The notes beneath the pieces are model-generated. The model was given only the letters and a program-made list of their open reading frames with translations, was not told where the DNA came from and did not search any database. Shown piece after piece: positions 35,404 to 44,029 of a stretch of 64,000 nt of DNA. The stretch is from NCBI GenBank assembly GCA_910584785.1, contig CAJUDX010000006.1, positions 1 to 64,000 on the forward strand, read 5' to 3'. How positions within the stretch are numbered: position 1 is the first letter of the stretch; each line of letters opens with the position of its first letter. This stretch comes from an uncultured Lachnospiraceae bacterium. GTDB lineage: Bacteria; Bacillota; Clostridia; Lachnospirales; Lachnospiraceae. The position numbers and the translations under genes were made by a program.

Positions 35404-36840
35404 TTAGAATTGAAAATAAATAAAATCGGATTTGGCGACGGAACGACTAAAAATAACAAAGGTCAGCAGGATAAAGTAGATGCTGTAGCGTATCCAATGT
35501 TTTTGTCTGCCAATCCATGCGATAACATCTCCTTTCAGGGAATACCAGTCGTAAACCAGCAGGATAAGAAGAGAGAGGGAAAGCTGGCAGGCGCGTCCCG
35601 GACGTATATTTAAGTCACAGAGAGCCTGCACCACATATTGGCGCAGATTGGAAATCCCGTCCAGTGTGTGGGCAAAAACATAAAAAGCTTCCGATACACT
35701 GTTCGCCCGGAAAAACACCCAGGCCAGGCAGACCAGGATAAAGACCACAATCATTCTAAATGGTCGCAGCCGTTTCTTTTCGTTTGGTTTTCCGCCAAGC
35801 CCCAAAAAGCGTTCCATCACCTGAATCCCTCCGTGGATTCCCCCCCAGATAATAAACGTCCAGCTTGCGCCGTGCCAAAGCCCGCTGATTAAGAAGGTGA
35901 GCAAAAGATTAAGATAACAGCGGAACTTTCCCACCCGGTTTCCCCCTAATGGAATATATACATAATCTTTAAACCAGGTAGACAGAGAAATATGCCACCG
36001 GCTCCAAAATTCTTTAAAGGAAGAAGAAAAATAAGGGCTTCGGAAATTTGTCATCAGGCGTATTCCAAACAGCCTGGCTGTGCCGGCGGCGATATCCGAG
36101 TAGCCGGAAAAATCACAGTAAATCTGAAAAGCAAAAAATACTGTGGCAACGGCAAGGGAAAGGCCGCGGTAATTGGGCAGGGCATTATAAATCTGATTAA
36201 CATAGACTGCCAGGTTATCCGCCACCACCAGTTTTTTGAAAAATCCCCAGGCGAGAAGCTTGATTCCGTCAGCTGCTTCCTGGTAGCGAAAGGTATGCGG
36301 TTTTTTGATTTGCCCAAGAAGATTCCTGCTGCGCTCGATAGGGCCTGCCACCAGCTGGGGGAAGAATGAAACAAAGGCGGCATATGTCACCAGGCTGTGT
36401 TCTGCCGCTGTTTCCCCGCGATAGACATCAATAACATAACTTAAGGTCTGGAAGGTGTAAAAGGAGATACCTACCGGAAGCAGGAGGTTAAGCGTTATCG
36501 GGTGCAGCGGAAGGGAAATCCACTGGCAGAGACGGTCTAAGGAACGGCTGAGAAAGTTAAAATACTTAAAAACAAACAATACGCCCAGGCAGGCAATCAG
36601 TACTGCACTGAGGATGAATTTCTTTTGCCGTGAAGACGCCGCCCTTTCCAGAGCCAGTCCGCCGAAGAAAGAAACTAAGGTGGTAAAGAGAATTAATATT
36701 ACATAGTCTGCCTTCCAGCTCATGTAAAAATAGTAGCTGGCAATTAGCAGCAGCCATACCTGCCCCTTTTGCGGCAGGGCCCAGTAAAGCATAAAAACAA
36801 CGGGCAGGAAAACGGCAAATTGTACGGAATTAAATAACAT
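35404..36840 (-). CDS. MBOAT-family membrane O-acyltransferase
   Basis: The 478-residue protein has about 10-12 membrane segments and the DltB/AlgI signatures GPIERSRNLL, DFSGYSDIAAGTARLFGI, FWSRWHISLSTWFKDYVYIP (278-297) and LWHGASWTFIIWGGIHG, with the likely catalytic His323. It transfers acyl groups, probably acetyl, across the membrane with the adjacent SGNH-like protein. GGAGG precedes the ATG. It is the first gene of the minus-strand block. Confidence 0.93.
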   Translation of the reverse strand: MLFNSVQFAVFLPVVFMLYWALPQKGQVWLLLIASYYFYMSWKADYVILILFTTLVSFFGGLALERAASSRQKKFILSAVLIACLGVLFVFKYFNFLSRSLDRLCQWISLPLHPITLNLLLPVGISFYTFQTLSYVIDVYRGETAAEHSLVTYAAFVSFFPQLVAGPIERSRNLLGQIKKPHTFRYQEAADGIKLLAWGFFKKLVVADNLAVYVNQIYNALPNYRGLSLAVATVFFAFQIYCDFSGYSDIAAGTARLFGIRLMTNFRSPYFSSSFKEFWSRWHISLSTWFKDYVYIPLGGNRVGKFRCYLNLLLTFLISGLWHGASWTFIIWGGIHGGIQVMERFLGLGGKPNEKKRLRPFRMIVVFILVCLAWVFFRANSVSEAFYVFAHTLDGISNLRQYVVQALCDLNIRPGRACQLSLSLLILLVYDWYSLKGDVIAWIGRQKHWIRYSIYFILLTFVIFSRSVAKSDFIYFQF

Positions 36841-36897
36841 GGCTTTATGCCTCCAGTATTTGTTAAAATTTTGGAAAATACGCAGGTTTTACTTAGA

Positions 36898-37072
36898 CCG
36901 CCTAATCGGCGGTAAACTGTCACAGCACCCCCCTACCCCGCTTATGGCATCACCATGAATACAAGGGGGTCCCGTGAACCCTCCGGGGGATGTGCAGAAA
37001 ACGGGTATGGAAGATGTCGCTTTGCGACCCCGTTTTCGCACAGCTCAGCGATGTAACGCTGAGCTGTCACAG
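36898..37072. other. Structured intergenic element bounded by 9-bp direct repeats
   Basis: CTGTCACAG occurs at 36917-36925 and again at 37064-37072. Between them lie nested palindromes: CCCCC/GGGGG with inner ATGG/CCAT (36928-36969); TGTGC-A-GAAAACGGG pairing with CCCGTTTTC-GCACA (36991-37042), enclosing GTCGC/GCGAC; and perfect ACAGCTCAGCG/CGCTGAGCTGT (37040-37067). A CCGCC/GGCGG hairpin (36898-36912) precedes. It sits between divergent operons with no ORF; a mobile miniature element or structured RNA are both possible. Confidence 0.6.
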
Positions 37073-37140
37073 TAAGTATAAGGAAAATAAAAGATGTTGT
37101 CAATCCGAATTTCCCAGAGGGTTTTATTGTTTCTTATAAG

Positions 37141-37168
37141 GACAGGGGAAATTTGACAGGGGAAATTT
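37141..37168 (+). repeat. Perfect 14-bp tandem duplication over a -35 element
   Basis: GACAGGGGAAATTT occurs at 37141-37154 and again at 37155-37168. The junction creates the TTGACA -35 at 37153-37158. Confidence 0.85.
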
Positions 37169-37181
37169 CTTATGTTAAGAT
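37153..37181 (+). promoter_or_regulatory. Promoter of the GtrII-like gene
   Basis: TTGACA (37153-37158) and TAAGAT (37176-37181) are 17 bases apart, with TGT before the -10. It lies about 60 bases before the gene. Confidence 0.65.
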
Positions 37182-37246
37182 GGGCTTTGACTATATATAA
37201 AGGTAAATGGTGGAAAGAAGAAAATGTAAAGAAAGGATGTTTATCC

Positions 37247-38812
37247 ATGGACAGAGCAGAATTTTTGGAGAATATAATTGAGTTTAAGAAGAATCACCGC
37301 TTTCTTCCCCATATCCTGGCCCTGATTGTTCTTCTGGCTTATGGGGGACGGATTATTCATGATAATATTTTTGTGGATAGTGAGCTGATGATGCTCCGAC
37401 CGTATCATATGCAAAAGATTTGGCTGGGAAGTAATCGATTTGGTCTGGTACTGACCAGCCGTCTGTTTGGTATGGGGCGTCTGATTCCCTGGCTTTCTGC
37501 TTTTTTGATGGCCCTGATGATGTGGGGATGCGGTATGGCCTTATCCTTCTGTGCCTGGGTGTGGAGCGGGAAGAATAAGCATTACCGCAGTTTCTGTTAT
37601 CTTTTTCCTTTACTGTATGTTACTGCGCCCGTATTTGCCGGACAGTATTTATTTATTCTCCAGGCATTTGAAATTTCTTTTGGTCTGCTGCTTTGTATTC
37701 TGGCTGCTTTTTGTGTGGGAAATTTTGTCTATCATAAAGGCTGGTGGTGGCTGGTTCTGGGATTAGGTTTGATGATTTGGGGATTTGGGTCCTATCAGGC
37801 CATGATTCCTTTTTATATTAGTTTAGTTTTAGGCTCCTTTCTCCTGGTTTATATCAATGCAGGAAGGGCATCAGAGGCATTTGGATGGGGAATTAAGCAT
37901 TGCATGATTTTTGTGGCAGGGATTGTTCTTTATGGGGGAATTGCCGCGGCAATCAAATGGATAATCGGATCGGAATCCGCATATGTGTCAAACCTTATCC
38001 ATTGGAAAAGCGACGGGTGGCGGATGTGCCTTCAAAATATCTGGTTGGATCTGGTGAGGGTGTTTAGAGCAAAAGATGTATATTTCCACCATTTTTACCT
38101 GCCGTCTATGCTGCTTTTTCTTTTGCAGATGACGCTCCAGGGCTGGAAAAAGAAGGCCGGTTACATGGATTATGCCTGTTTTTTGCTGGGAAATGCGTTG
38201 ATGTGTCTGTCGCCTTTTTTTCTTACTTTAATTATAGGCTATTTTCAGCAGGCTCGCGGTCAGCTGGTGTATCCGCTGACATCAGCTTTTTTTCTGGCTT
38301 ATTTAACCGTATGGCCCCAAACAGGGTTTAAAACGGAGTTTGGGAAGCGGTGGAGAATATCCGTTTTTACTGTAATGACGGCTGCCTGTGTTTTTTTGAC
38401 ATCCAGAAATGCCCTGGTAACGGCCCAGTTATTTGAGACAGCATGGGAAGCCTACCGCAACGATGTTCTGACAGCAAATCGTTTATACAGTGATATCTGC
38501 CAGGCTGCGAACAGAAGTGATATGGAAAACTGCCAGGTGATTTTTACCGGGCGCCGCGATGCCGGAGTAAGGGGGCCAGCCACCTTTGGAGAGCTTAGCG
38601 GACTTTCCTTCTATGAGGTGGAGGCCTGGGCGCCGATGGGGAGCACAGGGAGGATTCTTGGCATGTTTTCGCTTTTGGGAATGGATGTGCTTGAACTATA
38701 TCCTGCCCTATATGATGAAGCTGTGTATTTTATGAAAGATGCCCCGGACTGGCCTGCACAGGGGAGTATACGGGAAATGGGAGATTATATTGTAGTGCGC
38801 TTATCAGAATAA
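37247..38812 (+). CDS. GtrII-like multipass glucosyltransferase-type membrane protein
   Basis: The 521-residue protein starts at ATG 37247 with GAAAGGA upstream. It has about 11 membrane segments and a soluble C-terminus (about 420-521). The N-terminal ALIVLLAYGGRI...DNIFVDSE region, with an acidic loop after the first membrane segment, fits the GtrII family of polyprenyl-phosphate-sugar-dependent transferases. Such enzymes decorate surface glycans outside the membrane. The donor is unknown. It ends at a strong terminator. Confidence 0.75.
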   Translation: MDRAEFLENIIEFKKNHRFLPHILALIVLLAYGGRIIHDNIFVDSELMMLRPYHMQKIWLGSNRFGLVLTSRLFGMGRLIPWLSAFLMALMMWGCGMALSFCAWVWSGKNKHYRSFCYLFPLLYVTAPVFAGQYLFILQAFEISFGLLLCILAAFCVGNFVYHKGWWWLVLGLGLMIWGFGSYQAMIPFYISLVLGSFLLVYINAGRASEAFGWGIKHCMIFVAGIVLYGGIAAAIKWIIGSESAYVSNLIHWKSDGWRMCLQNIWLDLVRVFRAKDVYFHHFYLPSMLLFLLQMTLQGWKKKAGYMDYACFLLGNALMCLSPFFLTLIIGYFQQARGQLVYPLTSAFFLAYLTVWPQTGFKTEFGKRWRISVFTVMTAACVFLTSRNALVTAQLFETAWEAYRNDVLTANRLYSDICQAANRSDMENCQVIFTGRRDAGVRGPATFGELSGLSFYEVEAWAPMGSTGRILGMFSLLGMDVLELYPALYDEAVYFMKDAPDWPAQGSIREMGDYIVVRLSE

Positions 38813-38821
38813 AAGATTAGT

Positions 38822-38862
38822 AAAAACCCCGGAATTGCCAGATGAGCTTTTCCGGGGTTTTT
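38822..38862. terminator. Bidirectional terminator between GtrII-like and L,D-transpeptidase genes
   Basis: AAAAACCCCGGAA (38822-38834) and TTCCGGGGTTTTT (38850-38862) are perfect 13-base arms between converging genes. Confidence 0.92.
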
Positions 38863-38879
38863 AGTAAAATCATATGGTT

Positions 38880-40607
38880 TTATGCAATTGGATCTGTGGG
38901 CTGATTCCCGACACTATTATTTATGGTGCCGCTTCCGCCAAGGCCGGTTGCCTCTGCTTCCTGCTGCTGTTTTGCGTTTGCCTTAGCCTGTTCTCTTGCC
39001 GCTTCTTCCTGCTGTGCTCTTGCCTCAACTGCCTGCATATAGGCTACAGCTTCAGGAACGGTTGGGTCCGTCGGATCGAAATTCTGGTCCGCTGGAATCA
39101 GGGCATCCAGAACCGGAGCCTCAAACGGGCCGTTAATTGGGGAGTCATAAATGGTTATGGTGGTTCCCACCGGACAGTTATCATAAATCCATTTTACTTC
39201 GCCGGTCTTTAACCGTGTACAGCCATGCGAACGCCCAATCCCCAGGTTGTTGTAGGTAATGGTATCCAGGGTATAGGGGTTTTGATGGTTAAAGATAACC
39301 GAGTGTACCATAAATCCGCCTTTAATCCGCATCGCATACTGGGTGTAAACATCACCGTACATCAGACGCCAGCGGTATTTCTCCGGCATCTGCCAGGTTC
39401 CTGAAGGCGTATCGTCGCCCGTTGTGGTCAGGAAGGAGACAACAGGGAGAATATAGCCATTTGAACCATCCTTGGCATATACAGTTAAGGTATCGGTAAC
39501 ACGGTTAATCTTGAGAAGGTAAGGCCCGGTAATGCCTGCCATGTTACGAAGATCCGAAACCAGTTTGCCGTTTGTTTCATCAAAGTAATACTTATAGCCG
39601 TCAATATACTGCCAGCCGGTTACAGCCTGGTCATTGACGAAGTAATATCTCTGGTTATTTACCCATCCCCATCCGGTAAAGGGATAGCCTGTACCGTCCT
39701 TATAGGTGGGAAGAGCGCCCTCATGAAGCTGCACACCGTCGGTTCCCGCGGGTGATTCTACAGTTTTTTTGGTCGGGTAGGGGAATATGGTGTTCTTTGG
39801 ATGAAGCATCATCTTAAAGCCGATAATCCATTTCCCGGAACCCATGGAACCGGAGGTTTGTGCTTCAGTGGCCCAATCCAGTTCAGTGCCGTCCGATAAG
39901 GTGGCGCGGTAGTAAAGGTCATATTCGTTTGTGATGACGCCAGCCATGCGGACCTGAACCGCTTCGACGGCAGAGCCGTCCGTTAAGGTAGGTGTTTCCT
40001 GATTGTTCATCACCCAGGGAGACCAGCCGACGGTACTTGAGTAGGTGCGGTAAATCAGGTTGCCAAGTTCATTTCGAAGAACCATCTGCATGGAATACCA
40101 GCCATTGCCCTGGTTATGTATGGTGTCATCGGAAAGGAAGCTGGGGCTCCAGTAACCGTTTATCCGGCGTACACTGGTGCCGATATAAGGCTGCATCTCA
40201 CCCATTTCTGCCGCGCGGATAGCTGCGCGGAGATTTGCCTCATCGTCCGAGGTAAAGACAATGGGGGGATAGACCGAGGTCTGTGCCTGTCCATTGGTTG
40301 GTGTTACCGGTACTGCAGCATCCGTTTGCGTGGGATCGGCTGTTTGTGTACCTGCGGTTGGGTCAGTTGCTACCGTGTCAGCGGCAGGATCAGCTGCCAT
40401 TGTGCCGGTACCCGGATCAGACGCCGGGACATCTCCCGAAGGGCTGGTTGTCTGCGCTGCTGTATTGGGATCGGGAACTGTGGGTACAGCAGGGACATCC
40501 TGTGTCTGGGTGGGGGTAGTCTCATCTGCATATGCGGTTAACATTCCGGTGGAAGCCATGGAAAGAGATAACAGCACAGCGGCAGTTATACGTGTTAATT
40601 TATGCAT
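38880..40607 (-). CDS. Secreted L,D-transpeptidase with wall-binding repeats
   Basis: The 575-residue protein has a signal peptide (cut near residue 27), a long Thr/Pro/Asp-rich linker (28-115), a region with ChW-like features (GWSPW, YDLYYRATLSDG, about 140-270), two choline-binding-like repeats (GWGWVNNQRYYF, GWQYIDGYKYYFDE, about 310-350) and a C-terminal YkuD domain. The catalytic motif is SHGCTRL with Cys463. The tail is Gln/Ala/Glu-rich. It forms 3-3 peptidoglycan cross-links or anchors proteins. AGGAGG precedes the ATG. It is inserted, minus-strand, inside the plus-strand glycan genes. Confidence 0.9.
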   Translation of the reverse strand: MHKLTRITAAVLLSLSMASTGMLTAYADETTPTQTQDVPAVPTVPDPNTAAQTTSPSGDVPASDPGTGTMAADPAADTVATDPTAGTQTADPTQTDAAVPVTPTNGQAQTSVYPPIVFTSDDEANLRAAIRAAEMGEMQPYIGTSVRRINGYWSPSFLSDDTIHNQGNGWYSMQMVLRNELGNLIYRTYSSTVGWSPWVMNNQETPTLTDGSAVEAVQVRMAGVITNEYDLYYRATLSDGTELDWATEAQTSGSMGSGKWIIGFKMMLHPKNTIFPYPTKKTVESPAGTDGVQLHEGALPTYKDGTGYPFTGWGWVNNQRYYFVNDQAVTGWQYIDGYKYYFDETNGKLVSDLRNMAGITGPYLLKINRVTDTLTVYAKDGSNGYILPVVSFLTTTGDDTPSGTWQMPEKYRWRLMYGDVYTQYAMRIKGGFMVHSVIFNHQNPYTLDTITYNNLGIGRSHGCTRLKTGEVKWIYDNCPVGTTITIYDSPINGPFEAPVLDALIPADQNFDPTDPTVPEAVAYMQAVEARAQQEEAAREQAKANAKQQQEAEATGLGGSGTINNSVGNQPTDPIA

Positions 40608-40805
40608 AGTGTTTCCTCCTGTTCAGTTACCATTAAGCCGGCTGCTTTACCGTTAAATGGTAGACATGATTGTTCCTACGGTATTAATTTAATATATTTG
40701 AGGAAAAAAAGCAAGAGAAGCTTTACTTTTAATTGGCAATATTGTAAAATCGTAACGATTATGACTGAAAAAAGTAATGTTTTAGAGAAGGTAAGGGTAC
40801 AAGTG

Positions 40806-41927
40806 ATGAAAGAAGAAGCATCAGGTTCCAGAAGTTCGCAGGTTTTGGTGACACGCTCCTCTATGCCGCCGTTTGAAGAGTACAGCGAAATGATACGGAA
40901 ACTATGGGAAAGCCACTGGCTGACGAATATGGGGGAGCTTCACCAGCAGCTGGAGCATGCGCTGAAGGCCTACTTGGGGACGCCAGAACTGACCTTGTTT
41001 ATCAATGGTCATATGGCATTGGAGAGCGTTCTGCGGGCCTTAAAGCTGTCGGGTGAAGTAATTACCACGCCGTTTAGTTTTGCTTCTACCACCCATGCCA
41101 TTGTGCAGAACGGCCTGACCCCGGTGTTTGCCGATATCCGGCCTGAGGATTATACCATAGACCCGGAAAAGATCGAGGTGCTGATTACCGAAAAGACATC
41201 CGCGATTCTTCCGGTTCATGTTTATGGAAATATCTGTAAGGTAAAGGAAATTCAGGCCATTGCCGACCGCCATGGGTTAAAGGTTATTTATGATGCTGCT
41301 CATGCCTTTGGGGAATGGCTGAACGGGGAGAGCGTGGCTTCCTTTGGCGATGCCAGCATGTTCAGCTTTCATGCGACGAAGGTTTTTCATACGATTGAGG
41401 GTGGTGCGGTGGCCTATCAGGATCATACACTGGAGCACGCGCTGAATGGGCTGAAAAATTTTGGAATTATGGATGAAGAAACCGTGGAGCTGGTGGGCGG
41501 TAATGGAAAGATGAATGAATTTCAGGCGGCGATGGGGCTGTGTAATTTAAGGCATATTAAAGAAGAGATAGCAAAGAGGGAGAAGCTTTACAGGCGCTAT
41601 CAGGAAAATCTCTCCGGGCATCCAGGGATTCGGCTGTGTTCTGAACAGCCGGGACTTATCCGAAGCTATAGTTATATGCCTGTGGCGTTTGATGGTTCAT
41701 ATAAAACACGGGATCAGGTGGCAGCTGAACTGCAGGCGCAGCATATCCACCCGCGGAAGTATTTTTATCCCTGCATTAACGCCTACCAGTGTTATCGGGA
41801 CAGATTTTCACCGGAAGCAACGCCCGTTGCTCAAAAAATTTCCATGGAGATTTTAACACTGCCGCTGTATGCCGATCTGTCCCTGGAAGCCGTGGATCGG
41901 ATTTGCCGGATTATTCTTCAACCGTAG
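40806..41927 (+). CDS. DegT/DnrJ/EryC1 family sugar aminotransferase
   Basis: The 373-residue PLP enzyme has LFINGHMALE, TTPFSFASTTHAI, VYDAAHAFGEW-type Asp, and FSFHATKVFHTIEGG with the Schiff-base Lys. These enzymes aminate 3- or 4-keto sugars bound to nucleotides. ATG 40806 has AAGGG 8 bases upstream; the frame is open to 40602, but earlier starts lack a binding site. The keto substrate may come from the RmlB product, which is inference. The next gene is 18 bases away. Confidence 0.9.
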   Translation: MKEEASGSRSSQVLVTRSSMPPFEEYSEMIRKLWESHWLTNMGELHQQLEHALKAYLGTPELTLFINGHMALESVLRALKLSGEVITTPFSFASTTHAIVQNGLTPVFADIRPEDYTIDPEKIEVLITEKTSAILPVHVYGNICKVKEIQAIADRHGLKVIYDAAHAFGEWLNGESVASFGDASMFSFHATKVFHTIEGGAVAYQDHTLEHALNGLKNFGIMDEETVELVGGNGKMNEFQAAMGLCNLRHIKEEIAKREKLYRRYQENLSGHPGIRLCSEQPGLIRSYSYMPVAFDGSYKTRDQVAAELQAQHIHPRKYFYPCINAYQCYRDRFSPEATPVAQKISMEILTLPLYADLSLEAVDRICRIILQP

Positions 41928-41945
41928 GCAGAAAGGGAGGGCCTT

Positions 41946-42635
41946 ATGCAGGAGGTTTTGCTGATTATTCCTTCGTACAATGAGGAAAAAAATATTGAGC
42001 GTGTCGTTGGGGAGCTGGAGAGGAATTTCCCGGAACTGGATTATCTGGTGGTTAATGACGGTTCAACCGACCAGACCGCCCGGATTTGTCAGGAAAAGGG
42101 TTATCTTATGCTGAATCTTCCCGTGAATTTAGGGTTAGCCGGGTGCTTTCAGGCGGGGATGAAGTACGCCTACGCGAAAGGTTACCGATACGCCATTCAG
42201 TTTGACGGGGACGGGCAGCACCGACCGGAGTATATTGAGGGTATACGGCAAAAAATGGCGGAGGGCTATGATATCGTCATCGGTTCCCGCTTTATTGACC
42301 GGCCCAAGGACGGCAGCATGCGCATGGTGGGAAGCCGGCTTCTTTCTCTGGCTATCCGGCTGACCACAGGGGTGAGGCTTACTGACCCCACTTCCGGGAT
42401 GCGGATGTTTAATCAGGGGATGATCCGGGAATTTGCCCTGAACTTAAACTATGGGCCGGAGCCGGATACGATTTCGTTTTTGCTTAAGCAGGGGGCGCGG
42501 GTGGCTGAGGTTCCGGTGGAAATCGGTGATCGCCTGGCTGGGGAAAGCTATCTTAAACCTATGGTTGCTGCAAAATACATGGTGAGAATGTTGATTTCGA
42601 TTTTTTTAATTCAGAATTTCCGCCTGCGTCAGTAG
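41946..42635 (+). CDS. GT2 polyprenyl-phosphate glycosyltransferase (DPM1-like)
   Basis: The 229-residue protein has IIPSYNEEKNI, VVNDGSTDQT, NLGLAGCFQAG, FDGDGQH (DGDGQ donor motif) and GSRF. This is the DPM1-like GT2 pattern that loads sugars on polyprenyl phosphate. A DUF2304 gene, often paired with such enzymes, lies 2.4 kb on. AGGGAGG precedes the ATG. Its product could feed the GtrII/GT-C type enzymes here; that is inference. Confidence 0.9.
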   Translation: MQEVLLIIPSYNEEKNIERVVGELERNFPELDYLVVNDGSTDQTARICQEKGYLMLNLPVNLGLAGCFQAGMKYAYAKGYRYAIQFDGDGQHRPEYIEGIRQKMAEGYDIVIGSRFIDRPKDGSMRMVGSRLLSLAIRLTTGVRLTDPTSGMRMFNQGMIREFALNLNYGPEPDTISFLLKQGARVAEVPVEIGDRLAGESYLKPMVAAKYMVRMLISIFLIQNFRLRQ

Positions 42636-42724
42636 GGGCAGGCCTTGGGCTGGACAGGCCGTTGGCCTGCGTCTCTGGAAGAGATCAGGAAGAAGGCGGG
42701 CGGAGAAACCTGTATGGAGAGTTT

Positions 42725-44029
42725 ATGATAAAACAACAGTGTGAAGAAGCATGGATAGAACGGCAGAATTTACTCTGGAATATGTTGGGAAGTTTTGTTT
42801 ATGCGGCAGCCAGTATGGTCTTGTCTTTCCTTGTGATGCGGATTGCCGGAGCCCAGGCCAGCGGGATTTTTGCCGTGGGCTTTAGCACCGTGGGGCAGCA
42901 GATGTTTACGGTGGCGTATTTTGGCCTGCGCCCCTTCCAGATTACCGATGCAGGGCCCAAACGGGGCGGCTATTCCTTTGGGGAATATCTTATTCATCGA
43001 AAACAGACCGTGGCGCTGGCGTCAGTGATGGCGGCGGGGTTTTCCTGGTGGATGTTTTTTTCAGGAAGATATGTTTTGGATAAGGCGCTGGCAGTGTTAT
43101 GGCTGGCGCTGTATAAGATTTTCGATGGCTATGCCGATGTGTATGAGTCGGAATTTCAGCGTCAGGGAAGGCTTTACCTGACAGGGAAGGCGAATACATT
43201 TAAAACACTGTGGTCGGTAGCGGTATTTTTGGTGGTGCTGGCTGTCGGCAGAAATCTGCTGTCGGCTTGTATAGCGGCGGCTGCTGCCCAGATGATGGGT
43301 TTTGTTGTATTTGATGTATGGGTTATCCGGGGGCTTAAGCATGTGGACTGGTCCGTGCGGAGGGGGAAAGCAAAGGAGCTATATTTCCAGGGCGGCCTGC
43401 TGTTTATTTCCGTATTTTTGGATTTTTATATTTTTTCAGCCGCCAAATATGCGATAGACAGCCAGTTAAACGATGCGGCCTCCGGCTATTTTAATTTACT
43501 TTTTATGCCTACTTCCGTTATCTATCTGGTGGCGAATTTTGTTATCCGCCCGTTTTTAACCAGGATGACGGCGTGCTGGGAGGCAGGGGAGAGAAAGATG
43601 TATCTGGGACTGCTGAAAAAAATCGGTGGGATTATCGCCGGGCTGACGGCTCTGGCTGTGGGCGGAGCGTGGTTTATCGGGCCATTTGTCCTTTCTCTGA
43701 TGGAAAGGATGTTAGGCCCATCTTACCAGGGGAGCCTGACCATATACCGGGCTTCCTTTACCGGGATTGTCTTTGGCGGGGGGCTGTATGCCTTTGCCAA
43801 TCTGCTGTATTACAGTCTGGTGGTGATGCGCAGGCAGAAGAGTATCTTTCTGGTCTATGTATTGGCGGCGGGAACAGCCTTTGGCGTTGCCCCGGCACTG
43901 GTGGCGCGGTTTGCCATCCCCGGTGCGGCGGCAGTTTATGTTTTGCTGATGGGCTTGGAACTGGCTGGATTTGGAGGGTGTATGCTATGGGAATGGAGGG
44001 ATTGGGGAAAATGGAAACACAGGCATTAA
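42725..44029 (+). CDS. Second polysaccharide flippase (MOP superfamily)
   Basis: The 434-residue protein has about 12 membrane segments. LSFLVMRIAGAQASGIFAVGF near residue 30 matches the Wzx-type pattern. ATG 42725 is chosen by the GGAGA before it, though spacing is short; the frame is open to 42662. A small hairpin, GCAGGCC/GGCCTGC (42638-42670), lies just upstream. It overlaps the next GT2 gene by 19 bases. It is not closely similar to the flippase at 27.4 kb. Confidence 0.85.
   Translation: MIKQQCEEAWIERQNLLWNMLGSFVYAAASMVLSFLVMRIAGAQASGIFAVGFSTVGQQMFTVAYFGLRPFQITDAGPKRGGYSFGEYLIHRKQTVALASVMAAGFSWWMFFSGRYVLDKALAVLWLALYKIFDGYADVYESEFQRQGRLYLTGKANTFKTLWSVAVFLVVLAVGRNLLSACIAAAAAQMMGFVVFDVWVIRGLKHVDWSVRRGKAKELYFQGGLLFISVFLDFYIFSAAKYAIDSQLNDAASGYFNLLFMPTSVIYLVANFVIRPFLTRMTACWEAGERKMYLGLLKKIGGIIAGLTALAVGGAWFIGPFVLSLMERMLGPSYQGSLTIYRASFTGIVFGGGLYAFANLLYYSLVVMRRQKSIFLVYVLAAGTAFGVAPALVARFAIPGAAAVYVLLMGLELAGFGGCMLWEWRDWGKWKHRH

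Noticed and set aside
43573..44010. N-terminal extension of the GT2 gene at 44011
   Set aside because: It overlaps the flippase gene in another frame and shows no conserved features; a good start lies at 44011.
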